From Cantharellus purpuraceus (Eukaryota > Basidiomycota > Agaricomycetes > Cantharellales > Hydnaceae): a DNA stretch of 64,000 nt. The notes under the pieces are model-generated. The model had not been told where the DNA came from. It saw only the letters and a list, made by a program, of their open reading frames with translations, and did no database searches. Positions 1 through 10,955 of the stretch are shown here, piece after piece (position 1 is the first letter of the stretch; every line of letters starts with the position of its first letter). The stretch is taken from assembly GCA_025174535.1 (NCBI GenBank), contig JALBUN010000023.1:496001-560000 (forward strand), given 5' to 3'. The position numbers were made by a program, and so were the translations under genes.

Positions 1-704
1 TGCGAGACGCTGATCGTGTGCGGCGGGGGGACAGAGGGCTGCGCGAATATGCCACTGGGGGCAAAGATGGCGGCGGGGGGGGACGAGGACGGGGTGATCG
101 TGACGCCCCCAGAGGGGAAGCGCAAGCGGGTACGTGGTCGGCGGGGAATGGCAGGTCCCAGGGCCGTCTCGAGCGGAGGGAGGGACGGGGCACGCGGGGG
201 GGTGGAGTGGGTGGAAGAGGGCTGGTAGTCGTCGCTGGAGGCGTCGCTGACGCCGCGGCTGTGCCCCTGGTACCCGGGGTGTGGGGAGTCTTCGCGGAGT
301 GTGTAGAGGTGGCCCGAGGGCGGGGCGGCGGGCGTGCCTGCCTCGGGCGTGCCACGTCGTGTGCGCGGGACGTCGCCGTCGCCGTCGTCGCCGCCGTCAG
401 CGTCCGGGTCGTCCGCCCGCGCGTGCTCCGGCGCACGGACCTCCCCGCGCTGGCCTGCCCGGGACGGGAGTCAGAGACGGGGGCGCAGGTGGGGAGAAGG
501 GGACGACAGACCTTGCATGACCCGCCACCACTCAATGTCGGCGAGGACGCGCCTGCTGTTGGCGTCGGATCCGCCTCTGCGTCTGCCAGAGCGTGTGCGG
601 ACCGCAGAGGAGGAGGCGGGGGAGGCGGGATGCGGGGGCGGGTAGGGGGCAGCGGCGCTGCGGACGGCGGGGGAGGAGGCGATGCGACGGAGGGCAGGGG
701 GCAT
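1..704 (-). CDS. Conserved-looking unknown protein, 5' part only (cut by the left window edge)
   Basis: Function not recognised. Exon 1 runs 704 to 512 and exon 2 runs 454 to the window edge. The 57-nt intron starts GTCTGT, ends CAG and keeps the frame. The start is an ATG at 704, beginning MPPALRRIASSP, a basic stretch that might be a targeting sequence. About residues 45-60 form the only well-folded-looking motif (RRVLADIEWWRVMQGQ). The rest is rich in Pro, Ser and Arg and looks disordered, with a Tyr/His-containing patch (GHLYTLREDSPHPGYQGHS). Exon 2 stays open to base 1, so the C-terminus is missing. It is in tandem with TEL2, whose stop lies 302 bp upstream; I see nothing in that gap. 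GC content is high, as in TEL2. The reading frame is more certain than any role. Confidence 0.55.
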
Positions 705-1006
705 GGTGGTGGGAGAGGACAGAGTCGGAATGGCGGTAAATTTTAAAATGGCAATTGCGTCCGTGGCCGACACACCTCGTTTGCTTGTCACATTAATCCG
801 TGTCTTATCTGGCGTCAAACGCGTCCCGCCAGCGCGTGCGACGCGTCCCTCAGCGAGCACACCATGCATCCCGGCGAGCACGCCCGAGAGCGGGCAGAGC
901 GCCCGCCGTGTGCGACGACGGTGGGCTACGGGCAGGCGTCTATCGTAAATCAGGGCTCTCGCAGCACTCTCACAACCAGGGCAGATTCCGATAGCCATCA
1001 ATGCTG

Positions 1007-4000
1007 CTACAGTCCGACCATCGTCCTCCCCCACCGCGCCACCACCTCCTCCACTCTCAACACCACCCCCGCCGCCGCAGCCCCCGCCCGCCCCTCCACC
1101 GCGCCCCCGCCCCCGCGCCCCCGCCGCCCCGCCTCCGCCGCAGCGAGCACGCCCCCCGCCCACTCACCCACCCCCACAAGCAGCGCCGTGTGCTCCAGCC
1201 CCAGCGTCCGCCCCCCGTCCACCTCCACACACCCCTCCAGTGCCACCACCGCCACCTCCAGCGCCGCCGCCACCACCGCCCCCTCCGTCCCGCCCCCATC
1301 GCCCAGCACCACACTCACCTCCATCGCACCCGGCGCCACCACCCCCAGGAACGCAGGCGCATGTCTGGCGGCATGCACCAGCACCGCCAGCGTCCCCAGG
1401 TACTGCGCCAGCACCGCCGTCCCCAGTATCATCCCCGTCCCCGTCCCCGCCCCCCTCCCGCTCCGCGTCCCCGCATCCCGCACGTGCTGCCACATGTGGT
1501 TCACAAGCGGCATCACAAAATACTCTGCCGCCACCTCCCCAAACGTCGTCTGCCGCCGCCGCCGCGGGTCCACCACCTCGGACACCCGTGCACGCGTCGA
1601 CCCCAGACGCAGCCTCCGCTCCCGCACCACCTCCGGAATCCTCCCCTCCACCTCCCCCCTGCTCCGCTCCAGCGCAGGCCCCGTGATCCCCCGCACGAGT
1701 CGCTGGATCTCCCCCCCTTCGCCGTGCATCTGCTCCTCTGCCGTCGCATACCGCTGATGCAGTCCCGGCGGAAGCATCTTGCTGGGGAACGCCACGTTCT
1801 TCCTCCTCTCCGACGGCGGGACGGGCAGTCCGGCAAGAGCCCGCGCCCCAATCGCCAGCGCCGTCAGCATCGCGAACCGCTGTGCCATCGAGTACTGGTT
1901 CGTAAAGAACTGCTCCACGAGCGTCCTTGCGGCGGCACATGTCACATCATCACCCATAGTCGCGAGCAATGACGCTCTGGACTCACATGGCAGCTTCCCG
2001 CGGACAGCACTCCACCAGCGCATTCAGCGCGCCCTGTCGCTTCTCCTCAAACCCCTCCAGCTCATACGTATCCTTCAGCCCCGCCAGAGCAATCGTCAAC
2101 TCCACCGCATTCTCCTCTACCCCCCCACATTGTCATCAGCAAAAAAACCCCCCCTCCCCAGCTCTAAACACTCACCCAGCTCCGTCCCGAACCCCTTCTT
2201 CCGTCTCACGAGTGCCTCGGCATGCGCCAGCACCGCCTCCTCCCTCTCCGGCGCGCCCTCCTCGTCCGTCGTGCGCAGCAACGCCACCAGCTGCGCCAGG
2301 TACACGGGCCGCGCAACAGGCTTGGGCCGGCCCACGCGCAGCGTCGGGTCCTTCTCGATCTCGGCCAGCTCCGAGGGCGTCGGCGACGCGCTCCGCGACG
2401 ACGCCGGCGACTCGTACCCTTGCAGGGAGTCGTCGTCCGAATCGGGGCCAGCGGCACCCAGTGGGGCGGCTCGTGTCGTGACGGGGACCGGATCTGCGTC
2501 TGCGTGTTCGCCCGCCGTGTCCGCGGCAGCATCAACGTCACCCGTGCACGAGAATCCCTCCGCGAGCCAGTCACACCGCCACCCCCGCATGGCGCGCGCC
2601 CACACCAGCCCCTCGCTGGCGGCGCCCTCCCACCCGCCAAACTCCAGCCTCTTCCCGCAGCGCGCCGCGACGACCTCGGCGACGAGCATCCCGCACCGGC
2701 GCACCTCGGCGTCGAGGTGCGCGAGGTAGGTGGAGATGGACGCGATAAACGGCGGGGAGAGGGCGAGTCGCTCAAAGACGCTCGATCCGGAGGGGAAGGA
2801 AGCGAGGAGGAGGAGAAAGAGAGAGGATGTGTCTGGGGGAAGGTAAGCTCAACACGGCTGGGGAACGCGCGGGACGTACACCGGTGATGGGAGAGCAGGG
2901 AGTGACGGATGCTCTCGGGGTTCGTCCATAGTGCAACCGTGACATCGAGGAGTCTTTCTAGCGCTGTGAAAGGGTGAAAATCAAGGCGATGACGGACGAG
3001 CGATCCTCGTACCCGCCTCGTCAACACTCGAGCCCTGAGGACCGGCCACCCAGCACACGACGGCACGTACAATGCCAACATCCCACGTCCGTCCCGGACT
3101 ACACATGACCGCCGGAACCGCGCTCCAGAGCCCCTCGTCCTCCGTCCCGCTCGGGCCAGGCCCTCCGAGCACGCCACGCAACACCCCTGCGCCTTGGCCG
3201 ACTTTCCGGCAGGACGATGTGGACGTGTCTCGTCCCACGTGACACTCCAGCGCGCCGAGGAGGGACGCGAGGAATGTCTGCTGGGACGTCAGTGGGAGGG
3301 CCTTGAACACCGCCGTCCATGTTTCGGAGTACTGTGATGACGCGGCATCTGAGGATGTGGTCGAGAGGGTGGAGAGGTGGAGGCGTCGGCGGATGGCGGG
3401 CAGGACGGACGAGAAGAATGAAGGCTGTGATGGAAGACTTGGCGGGCTGCGGGGAAACATGCCTAGATTCAGCAGCTTGAGTAGAAGGTGGTTGTGAGAC
3501 TGTAATAATACATCTGAAATAGCCTGTCAGATTTTCAGAGAGTGAGATGGGAATCGCACCTTTGGAGGGTATTTGGCTGATACAATAGAGGATTTTCTCG
3601 GCGGACGAGCAGACGTTGGAAAAGTACACGCTACCGACGGTCAGAACGAATTTGACATTAAAGCCATTGAAACCCACCCATAATCCAACCGCTCGCTGGG
3701 GACAACGTCCCTTTGCCCCTGGAGCGCATTCGCCACTCTCCCAGGGACAGAACACGCCGCCCGCACATAATCCTCCCACTCTCGCGCCCGACGTCCCTCC
3801 TCCCCCCGCCGGGGCTCCACACTCGCATCTTTGCAACGAAAAAACGCGTCGTGCACCGTGTCTATGGGGTATGACGACACGACGTCGCCCAGCACCGAGA
3901 CGGCGAACGCCAGCACGGCGGCGGGGCCGGGGGCTTTGGGGTCGAGGGCGGGCAGGTGGGCCAGGAGCGTGGGTAGGGCGGCCGCGGCGGCCTTGCAGTG

Positions 4001-4405
4001 GCAGCGCAGACGGTGGACGCCGTGCGGCGGTGTGCGAGGGACGTCCGCGCGCGCAGAGCGGGGGGTGGGGCAAAAGAGCGCTCTAGCGAGCCGTTCATGC
4101 CCCACGTCACGCAGCGGCGTCAGCCACGTAGGAAGGACGTCTTTCAAGACGGCGTGGTGGATGGTCGGCAGGACGTGCAGGACATGCTCGCTGTCAAGGG
4201 GGTCTGTCCCGGGTCTGGGGGGGTCCGTGAACGGGGGTGGGATCGCATCGAGGGCGGCGAGGACCTGCAAAAGCACGTCTTCAAGCTCTTCCAGGGTGGT
4301 AAATGGCGAACGTAGAGATATGAGCAACCGCTGCACCGGCGTTTGAGATGCAGACTCGCGTAGCGTGTCAGGGGAAACAGAGGTGGTTGAAATTGGCTCC
4401 ATCAT
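1007..4405 (-). CDS. TEL2: Telomere length regulation protein Tel2, TTT complex subunit
   Basis: Tel2 works with Tti1 and Tti2 and Hsp90-R2TP to stabilise PI3K-like kinases (ATM, ATR, TOR); this is family knowledge. Seven exons: 4405-3678, 3630-3560, 3513-3013, 2963-2880, 2832-2176, 2116-1987 and 1925-1007, giving about 1029 aa, usual for a fungal Tel2. All six introns are 46-61 nt with GT-AG ends and matching phase. Recognisable family segments are VPGRVANALQG near the N-terminal third, NPESIRHSLLSHHRY, a long stretch with FIASISTYLAHLD and RRCGMLVAEVVAA, then DPTLRVGRPKPVARPVYLAQL, and KRQGALNALVECCPREAAM running into FFTNQYSMAQRFAML and FPSKMLPPGLHQRY. The start is one of two adjacent ATGs (4405, 4402). 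The last exon is extremely G-rich on the coding strand. Identity is confident; single splice sites less so. Confidence 0.88.
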
Positions 4406-7229
4406 CGAGCGTGTAGAACGGTCAACGCGCAGCGAAAGAAACACAGCTTGTAGAGTCACGCAGCGAAAGAAACACCAAGCTTTATGTCCCTTGCACTGGT
4501 TTAATTCTCTCTGAGAGCTACAAGTAAAATCCCATACGAGAAGTTCGCGTCAAAAAAGATTAGCTAATGTGTCTTTAGTAATCCCGGCTTTCAAAGTCCA
4601 CGTGCGGAACTGATGGACGAGGTGTGAACTCCGTGAGGAATATACAGCGGAAACTTCACCCTGGTCGGGCCATCTCAAAACTGCTTTCCTTTCCCTCCAA
4701 GCAGCTGTCCTTTTACGACTACTGGTGACGTCGAGTGAAGTCGTTCAATTTACTATCTCTCAGGCTCAAGCTGGTCGCTGGCTGCTTGCCTGTCCCTAGT
4801 CCGGGAAGTGGACGTGGAACGATTATACAAACGTCGTGAAAGAACTCAGAGACTTCCGAAACTGCTGGCCGCACCCATCTCGAGACACTGCCACTGGCAG
4901 TGGTCTGCTACAATCTGGACGCAGTACTTCTTGTCTTGGATATGGTCTTCGGCACAGTTGTTATTACCAAGAGACCATAGGCCAAGACCTTGGAACTGTC
5001 GATATCGTGAGTTCGGAATGGCGCCGCCAGCGTCGACAATCCTAGTGGACTCCGACAATTATTCAAAGAATTCTGCGAGGCCTTCTGCTGCATACCATAC
5101 ATATGCACCCCGAAATTTCCCACGAGCAAGGCGTCATTCCGAGATGTGACACTTCCTCCCGTCCGGCAATTGGATCGCCTACACACGCCAAATCAGGGTG
5201 AGCCTTCTTTGCATAGTAACACACACCTTAGCCTTGGATTAGGATGCCCAAAGCTTGTTGAAACCCCCCAAAAGTGACTTCAAGGCGATGTTGATCCAAT
5301 CCACGTGAGTATCGAGTCCACACCCTGTTCCTACTCGCCTTATTTCCTGCTAAAGTATGAAATCCGATGTTTGTCTCATATGGTCGCTCTAATTTTGCAG
5401 GGTTGCTACGGTGTCTGGAAACCACCGTCATATCCGGTGCGCGTTGATAGCGGCCGAGTTCCTTGGTAACGTTCAAACTCTCTAGATCAGAAGATACAAC
5501 AGAACATTAATCAACATAGATAGATAACCAGCCGCGCACGTCGGTACTCTGAATCACTTTCGGAACAGCAAGAGATCAAATGTGATGACGTCAATAGGGT
5601 TAACATCACCTTCAACACCTCTTGTTTCTTTCATTAAAACACGTGTTCGTTCAGGTGTCACACGCTGTCTTGAATCCGTAGACAGTCTACTAACATCACG
5701 ACCAGAAGCCAAGTGAGCCATATATGGATTAGTTGTTGCAGCACATCATTTTAAATCTTGTTAACAAGGAACAGTATGCAACTGATGATGCTTACTTATT
5801 CGGACGTATCACTACGCTATACTCCATCCATGTTAGTGCACCCCTTGGCTTCCGTCGCATTGTGTGATTATCTTTCAGATCACAACCACCCTTCGGCATA
5901 GACGTCCGCCTCAGGTTTTCAGGAACAGCCTCTATTGAACGCTTGTTGTTGAAAAACACACGAAACAAGAGCAGGCCAGTCGCATTTGCAGTCGACTTTC
6001 CTTGGCCTCTTTCTTTCTGGTCTAGTTTGTACCCTAGATGCAGTCCGACACGTCGTTACTACTTCGTCTGAAGATCGAACAAGCCTCAGGCAGTCTATCA
6101 TGACTTCATTCGTGTCTGTATAGCTTCGTCACTTTATCCGTCGTGAATGATTGGTATGCTCTAGGGCACAGGTAACCCTGTCCACCGACGCGCCAATAAT
6201 TTCGGAGATTGTCCTTATTGCAAACAGAACTTCCAACGACACAACTCCTCAACGAGGCGGCGCCCCCACTGGTTGCGATTGCCCCATCATCTGGCATAAA
6301 AATTTCCTAGCACCTTAGCTGTGATCCCCCTTCTGTCCATGCGTGTGAAGAACGGTGGCAATGTGTGCTGTTCTAACCTCTCCAGCGGCAGTGCTGAAGG
6401 CGTGCAGGGCCTTTTAGAAATCCGCAACCCGACAAGTACTGTTTTACCCAGATGGAAGCTGCACTTGTTTAAGCCAATAATCTCTTTAGGGTATGGCACA
6501 GAATGCAGTTTACGCACAATAACGTGGGCAAGCGTTCAACAACCGTCAGTCAGCTTGTCCAACTTCATCTTGCGACACTTCTTAGGCTGGTTAACGCGGA
6601 CTAGTGGATTATAGAAAGGTTGCTAGTGTGCCAGAATTTAACAATGTATTTTGTGTGAAGCCTATGATCGAGAATCCTTATTCAACTATTAACCTCACAT
6701 GCATACTTCTCAATTTAATCTATAGGAATGACCCTCACCCCAACTGGAGTACCAAAGTTATAGACCTTGTCGAAGAAGACACTCCAGAGTGCTTTCAAAC
6801 TCTCGACCATCAGATTGGCAATCATACTCTGGAACATGACACATTCTCGGCTGTGATCTCGATTCACAACTACGAGACCAATTCAGACTGTTGTTGTTTC
6901 ATTAGCCCTTGATCTTGCTGTTCTTCTTGTTACCCTCCTTCGTCATTTTGGAGTTTCTGTCTACTGGAAGCGCTGGCCCATACTGGGCGGGTCGGAGATA
7001 CGAACGAACCATTAAATGACATGAATGTCGACATAGACCACCCCAACCTTATAGGTCAAACTAGACTGGGAAATAGCCGACATTTGTTCGATAAGACACG
7101 AGGAAGAGTGCCAAGTTCTGGTGTCATTAGGGAGATACAAAAAGTTTATATCGAGTGCTAGAATAAACGATATCAAGACAAAATATGACACGATGTGGTA
7201 ACTTAAGTATAGCACGGCGCGCACGCTCG
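4406..7229. other. 2.8 kb region with no supportable gene
   Basis: Between the TEL2 start and the CEG1 stop only short open frames occur, the longest about 110 codons. Several begin at non-ATG codons, and none shows a family motif or a plausible exon chain. The base composition is more balanced than in GC-rich TEL2. A weak candidate is the frame at 6604-6912 (+), which contains HPNWSTKVIDLVEE but has no ATG and no recognisable domain. It could be a decayed gene, an old transposon relic or a long noncoding spacer. Confidence 0.5.
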
Positions 7230-9095
7230 TCAACGTTGGAGTCCGGCCCAGACGTCTGGACCTTGCACCTTGGTGAGCGTCGGCCGCCCCAGAGGTCCGT
7301 ACAAACGCGACGGTGGCGGCTTTTCACGGCATGATTGTCGAGCTTTCCATCCAGCTTTAATACTGGCGGAGCGACTCACAAGCTGGAAGGATGATGTATT
7401 AGCAATGGCAGGATTGATGGATGAGAATTAGAATTAGAAGAATTAAAATGGAACGAAAGGTCGTGTGGTCAACCCTTAATGATAAACAAGATCGTACCTC
7501 ATCCTGTTCAACACCGTCTAGGATACTTTGCACAATTTTATCCACGATAGAACGATGATTTCCCTCCGGCTTGTCATCTCGAAACCTCATCATCCTCCAT
7601 CCTTCTCGGTGTTGATCCCAAAAAACCTCTACGATACGATCATCGATCTGCTCCCCAGATGCCTTCATCCTACACTGTCCCTTCAGTAACAAGTGATTTG
7701 TTTCTTTAGGAGATAGAGCTCACTGTGCCCACTCTTCATCGTCCACAGACATTACGTCAAAGTACTCATACGTCTCACGTTGTTTGCCTTTGGCATCTCG
7801 TGCCCCCCCACGTTCCTTCCCCATCCAGGCATTTAATACAAATAATGGCCTAGCACAGAAGTCCGGCTCAGAGGGGCGCGTTTCAAGCGGCGGGAAACGC
7901 AGGTCGAGCCGAAAATCGACGCTATTCTCTGAAGGAGGTTTCCACTTCAAACTGGTAGTGACAGGGTGAGTGCGAATTCAAATAATATGAAGAGAAAGTA
8001 AGATGAAACGTACATGCGCTGGTCGGTGCCAACAACGTAACCTGATTCGGCACAGGTGTAGATGAGGCCATCATTACCATGTTGAAGTTTGGGAATATCC
8101 TCCTTTATCACCTTTTCCACGTGGTATGAAAGTTCCATTTGCTTGATTTTTATGCTATGGGCGCCGATTTGTACAGGTATCGCACTAATGGAGAGAAAAA
8201 CGTACTCGAAAGGTCGGTTTTCACGCAATGTTGGTATTTCGCGCAGCACCTTCTCGTAGGGATCATAAAACCAGCGTTGCAACCTCTGTGCCCTTGTGAC
8301 ATTCAGCCTTCATATGCAATCAGACACGGAATGGACTAACCCCATATCGACTAGAAAGTGCTTTTGACATGACGTTTTGCTCGTTAATCACGAGACAATC
8401 AAAGACCAATAGGCGGAGAGTTTCCTAAGCGCTCAGGTTGTCAGCACATGAGTATACAAACAGCATAACGAGATATTGGGGGAAGATGTAGGGGAAGGAG
8501 GTAGATTGAAATATAAGAAGCAAACGTTACTCAACTTGTTGGGTCTTCGGATCCACATCAATGACAAGCTCTCCATCCACAATTGTGTCGCCTAACGGCC
8601 GGCGACGGTCTTCATTGCATGGGAAATAGTATCCCGACACACAGCGATAATGATCATGCCTGTCAATCTGACAACAGTTTGCGCTCATGAAAGCTAGACG
8701 CGTGAAAAGTGAAACATACAATATAAACTGAAGTCGTATTATCTTCAGGGCGTATAAATACCAGAACGCGGACTCCATCGGATTTTTCGCATACCCAGTA
8801 ACTAGTTGTCATAAGGAAAGCTACATTGTTGGCATGGGCAAACATACTCTTCATTCTCAAGCCTGGTCAGATCCTTTCTTCCAAAGCTGATGGGTTGACT
8901 GCCTGGGAATCTGGAGACATTTGAAGGTACAAAACAAGCATGTAAGAAAATTATCATGGCACCAAGACAACTGACAAGGACAAGGACATACCGGTAGCGA
9001 TCCAGCCCACAGAGACGCGCCACTTGCCCTTTCAGAAAACCGACATGCTCAGCATCTTCAATCAAGACGCCTGGGATATCAGGTACTCGTGGCAT
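7230..9095 (-). CDS. CEG1: mRNA-capping enzyme guanylyltransferase subunit (Ceg1)
   Basis: Transfers GMP from GTP to the diphosphate end of nascent pre-mRNA through a lysine-GMP intermediate, in the nucleus on RNA polymerase II. Ten exons: 9095-8992, 8910-8848, 8801-8720, 8667-8536, 8424-8341, 8285-8206, 8154-8014, 7951-7724, 7669-7498 and 7382-7230, giving about 412 aa, typical for fungal Ceg1. Nucleotidyltransferase motifs appear in order: FPGSQPISF, motif I CEKSDGVR with the nucleophilic Lys, DGELVIDVD, HGNDGLIY (motif IV), LKWKPPSENSVDF (motif V), and an OB-fold end with WRMMRFRDDKPEGNHRS. The C-terminus continues SIKAGWKAR. The fourth donor is a weak GTTGAG, chosen because it joins QQ to ETLRLLVFD in frame. 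It lies 302 bp downstream of the SKP1 stop on the same strand. Confidence 0.92.
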
Positions 9096-9397
9096 CCCGA
9101 AATTTACATGGGACAGGGAGGGAGGTCACAAGAGCCCCAGGTTGTCGAACTGAAGTGCAAAGAAGTCGCGTGTTACGTAAACTCCACTGATTCCAGGGCC
9201 GACGCTTACTCTTAGGCGCACTCAAGTTACATGTATTATTGTGTAGTCTACTCCTGTCAGTCGTTGAGAAAGAAGGAGTCTTGTGTTCGGTTACAGGTGG
9301 CAAGAATTGCAAGCATATTACGGGAAGCCGTGTGTGGCGAAAGGAAGCAAGCTCAAATAAGCTAGAGTGTAACATGAATGTCTGTTGCGAAGCTCAA

Positions 9398-10176
9398 TCA
9401 TCGATCTTCCGCCCATTCCTACACAAAAAGCTGTGATGAGCAACAATACGCAGCAAGAGCGAGAACAACATACATTCTCCTTCTTGATTTGGGCCTCCTC
9501 TTCGGGTGTGAAGTCGTTCACGATGTTAAACAACTTCCTGATCTCCTCGGGTGTCTTACCCTTGATCATGTTAGCGACAGTTTTACACCCAACATCACTA
9601 TTGGCGATACCGCTCTATCAACGTCTCCAATGGAACAGCGGAGGAGAGAAGTCTGAAATGCCAAGATTCCTCTCCTCGCATATTATGAAAGACTCACAGC
9701 AATGCCTTAATGTCCAAGTAATTTGCCGCCAAAATAATTTCAAACAACATCTCTTGGTCGACAGTGATGAACTTCGTGTCCCACTCAGATATGTCTGTTG
9801 TTCTCTTGCGCGTATCGTCTGCGTTATCCGTATCCGGGACAGGAGGGTCGGCGCGGTGGTGTTCGCAGTACTCCAAAACCTGCAACAAGCTGTGGCGTTA
9901 GCATCTACGACGTATGGATCTGTGGCAACGCCATTTGTCAATGACCTTCTTCAGAACGCTTGATGACACGTTAGGAAGTGGAATAGGTTGATCGCTCTCT
10001 CCCACATCTTCATCGGAAAAGCAATAGGTATATTATCAGTATATCGAGTGTGGACAATCCCAGAAATGGACCCCAGGTGACAGACCTTCTAGCATGTTCT
10101 TTATAAGGACACTACGCTCAGCGACTTCTTTATCGACAACAAACTGCTCATGGTCGGAGGTGGCTAGAACAACCAT
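9398..10176 (-). CDS. SKP1: E3 ubiquitin ligase SCF adaptor Skp1
   Basis: Bridges cullin-1 and F-box proteins in SCF ubiquitin ligases. Five exons: 10176-10086, 10007-9946, 9879-9698, 9597-9474 and 9418-9398, giving 159 aa, the usual length. The N-terminal BTB/POZ-like fold reads [18 protein letters not shown] and VLIKNMLE. It is followed by [12 protein letters not shown], an acidic linker, [31 protein letters not shown] and [19 protein letters not shown]. It ends with the invariant tail NEWAEDR, supplied by a 21-nt last exon. Every intron is in phase. The start is ATG 10176. The gene diverges from the bL27m gene across only 95 bp. An F-box-like protein, a possible partner class, is encoded at 58.4 kb. 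Confidence 0.95.
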
Positions 10177-10271
10177 TGTGAATAGAGCCTGTATAGCGAG
10201 ATGCACTTGGGTGGTGGTTAGAGCACGAAAGAGAGGCTAGCGGAGTTTCACGAGGAGCCTTTCTTTCCGCG
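10177..10271. promoter_or_regulatory. Very short divergent promoter, SKP1 / bL27m
   Basis: Only 95 bp separate the two divergent ATGs, so both 5' UTRs and core promoters must share or overlap this stretch. I see no clear TATA box. It is inferred from gene geometry, not from a recognised binding site. Confidence 0.5.
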
Positions 10272-10892
10272 ATGTTAGGGCTGCGCTCAATTATTAGACG
10301 AAGCGTAGCTCCCATTTTTCAGAGTCTGCCACTTCCATCATTCGCGCAGTCGTGTGTACTAATCTATCATACAGGTCTTGGCCAAGTGCGAACGGCCACC
10401 AAACGCGCTGGCGGGACAATACGCAACCACGGAGGCTCACCAGGAAAACGGCTGGGAATTAAGAAATTTTCTGGTAGCTATGCTTCTAGAGATGTGTACT
10501 GCGTGGACTTGATTATGTTCCCTCAGATGAACCTGTGATTCCAGGAAACATCATCGTGCGTCAGCGTGGCACCCAATTTCATCCCGGTCAACATGTTCGT
10601 ATTGTCGTCTGCACTTATCGCATCTGTTCTGCTCACTAGAACTCAGGTCAAAATTGGTCGCGACCATACCATATATGCTGTAGTGCCAGGCTTCGTACGT
10701 TACTATAGCATACCGTGGCGGAGAGGCAGGGCTCGTCGTTTTGTGGGTGTCGTTCTCAATCGAGGTGAGAAACTGCCGCGTGATGAAGACGCACTGGGTC
10801 GAAGCAGACATTTTGGGCTTGTCAATCTTGCTGAGCTGAAGCATCCACACGGTGATCTTGTCCAAAATACATTGGCAGAGGTTAATCGATAA
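10272..10892 (+). CDS. MRP7: Mitochondrial large ribosomal subunit protein bL27m
   Basis: Structural protein near the peptidyl-transferase centre of the mitochondrial ribosome. Three exons: 10272-10473, 10527-10594 and 10647-10892, giving 171 aa. The first 40 or so residues are basic and hydrophobic ([14 protein letters not shown]), as expected for a mitochondrial presequence. The L27 core follows: [20 protein letters not shown], then [36 protein letters not shown] and [18 protein letters not shown]. The C-terminal extension ends [13 protein letters not shown]. Reading through intron 1 would give a stop soon after, so splicing is needed. It converges with SPB4 with 63 bp between stops. The symbol is the yeast name for the family; orthology was not tested. 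Confidence 0.92.
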
Positions 10893-10955
10893 TCCGTAAG
10901 CCTTGACCGAAGCCAACCAATAAATCCAATCATCTAAGTAGGAGCATGAAGTATG

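Noticed and set aside
18..746. Plus-strand 242-codon frame and overlapping frames in the GC-rich left end
   Set aside because: Low-complexity Gly/Arg translation antisense to a spliced minus-strand gene with better residue composition; GC-rich DNA has few stops by chance.
864..2729. Long plus-strand frames over TEL2 (Ser/Pro/Arg-rich, up to 323 codons)
   Set aside because: They are antisense shadows of TEL2 exons, which carry family motifs.
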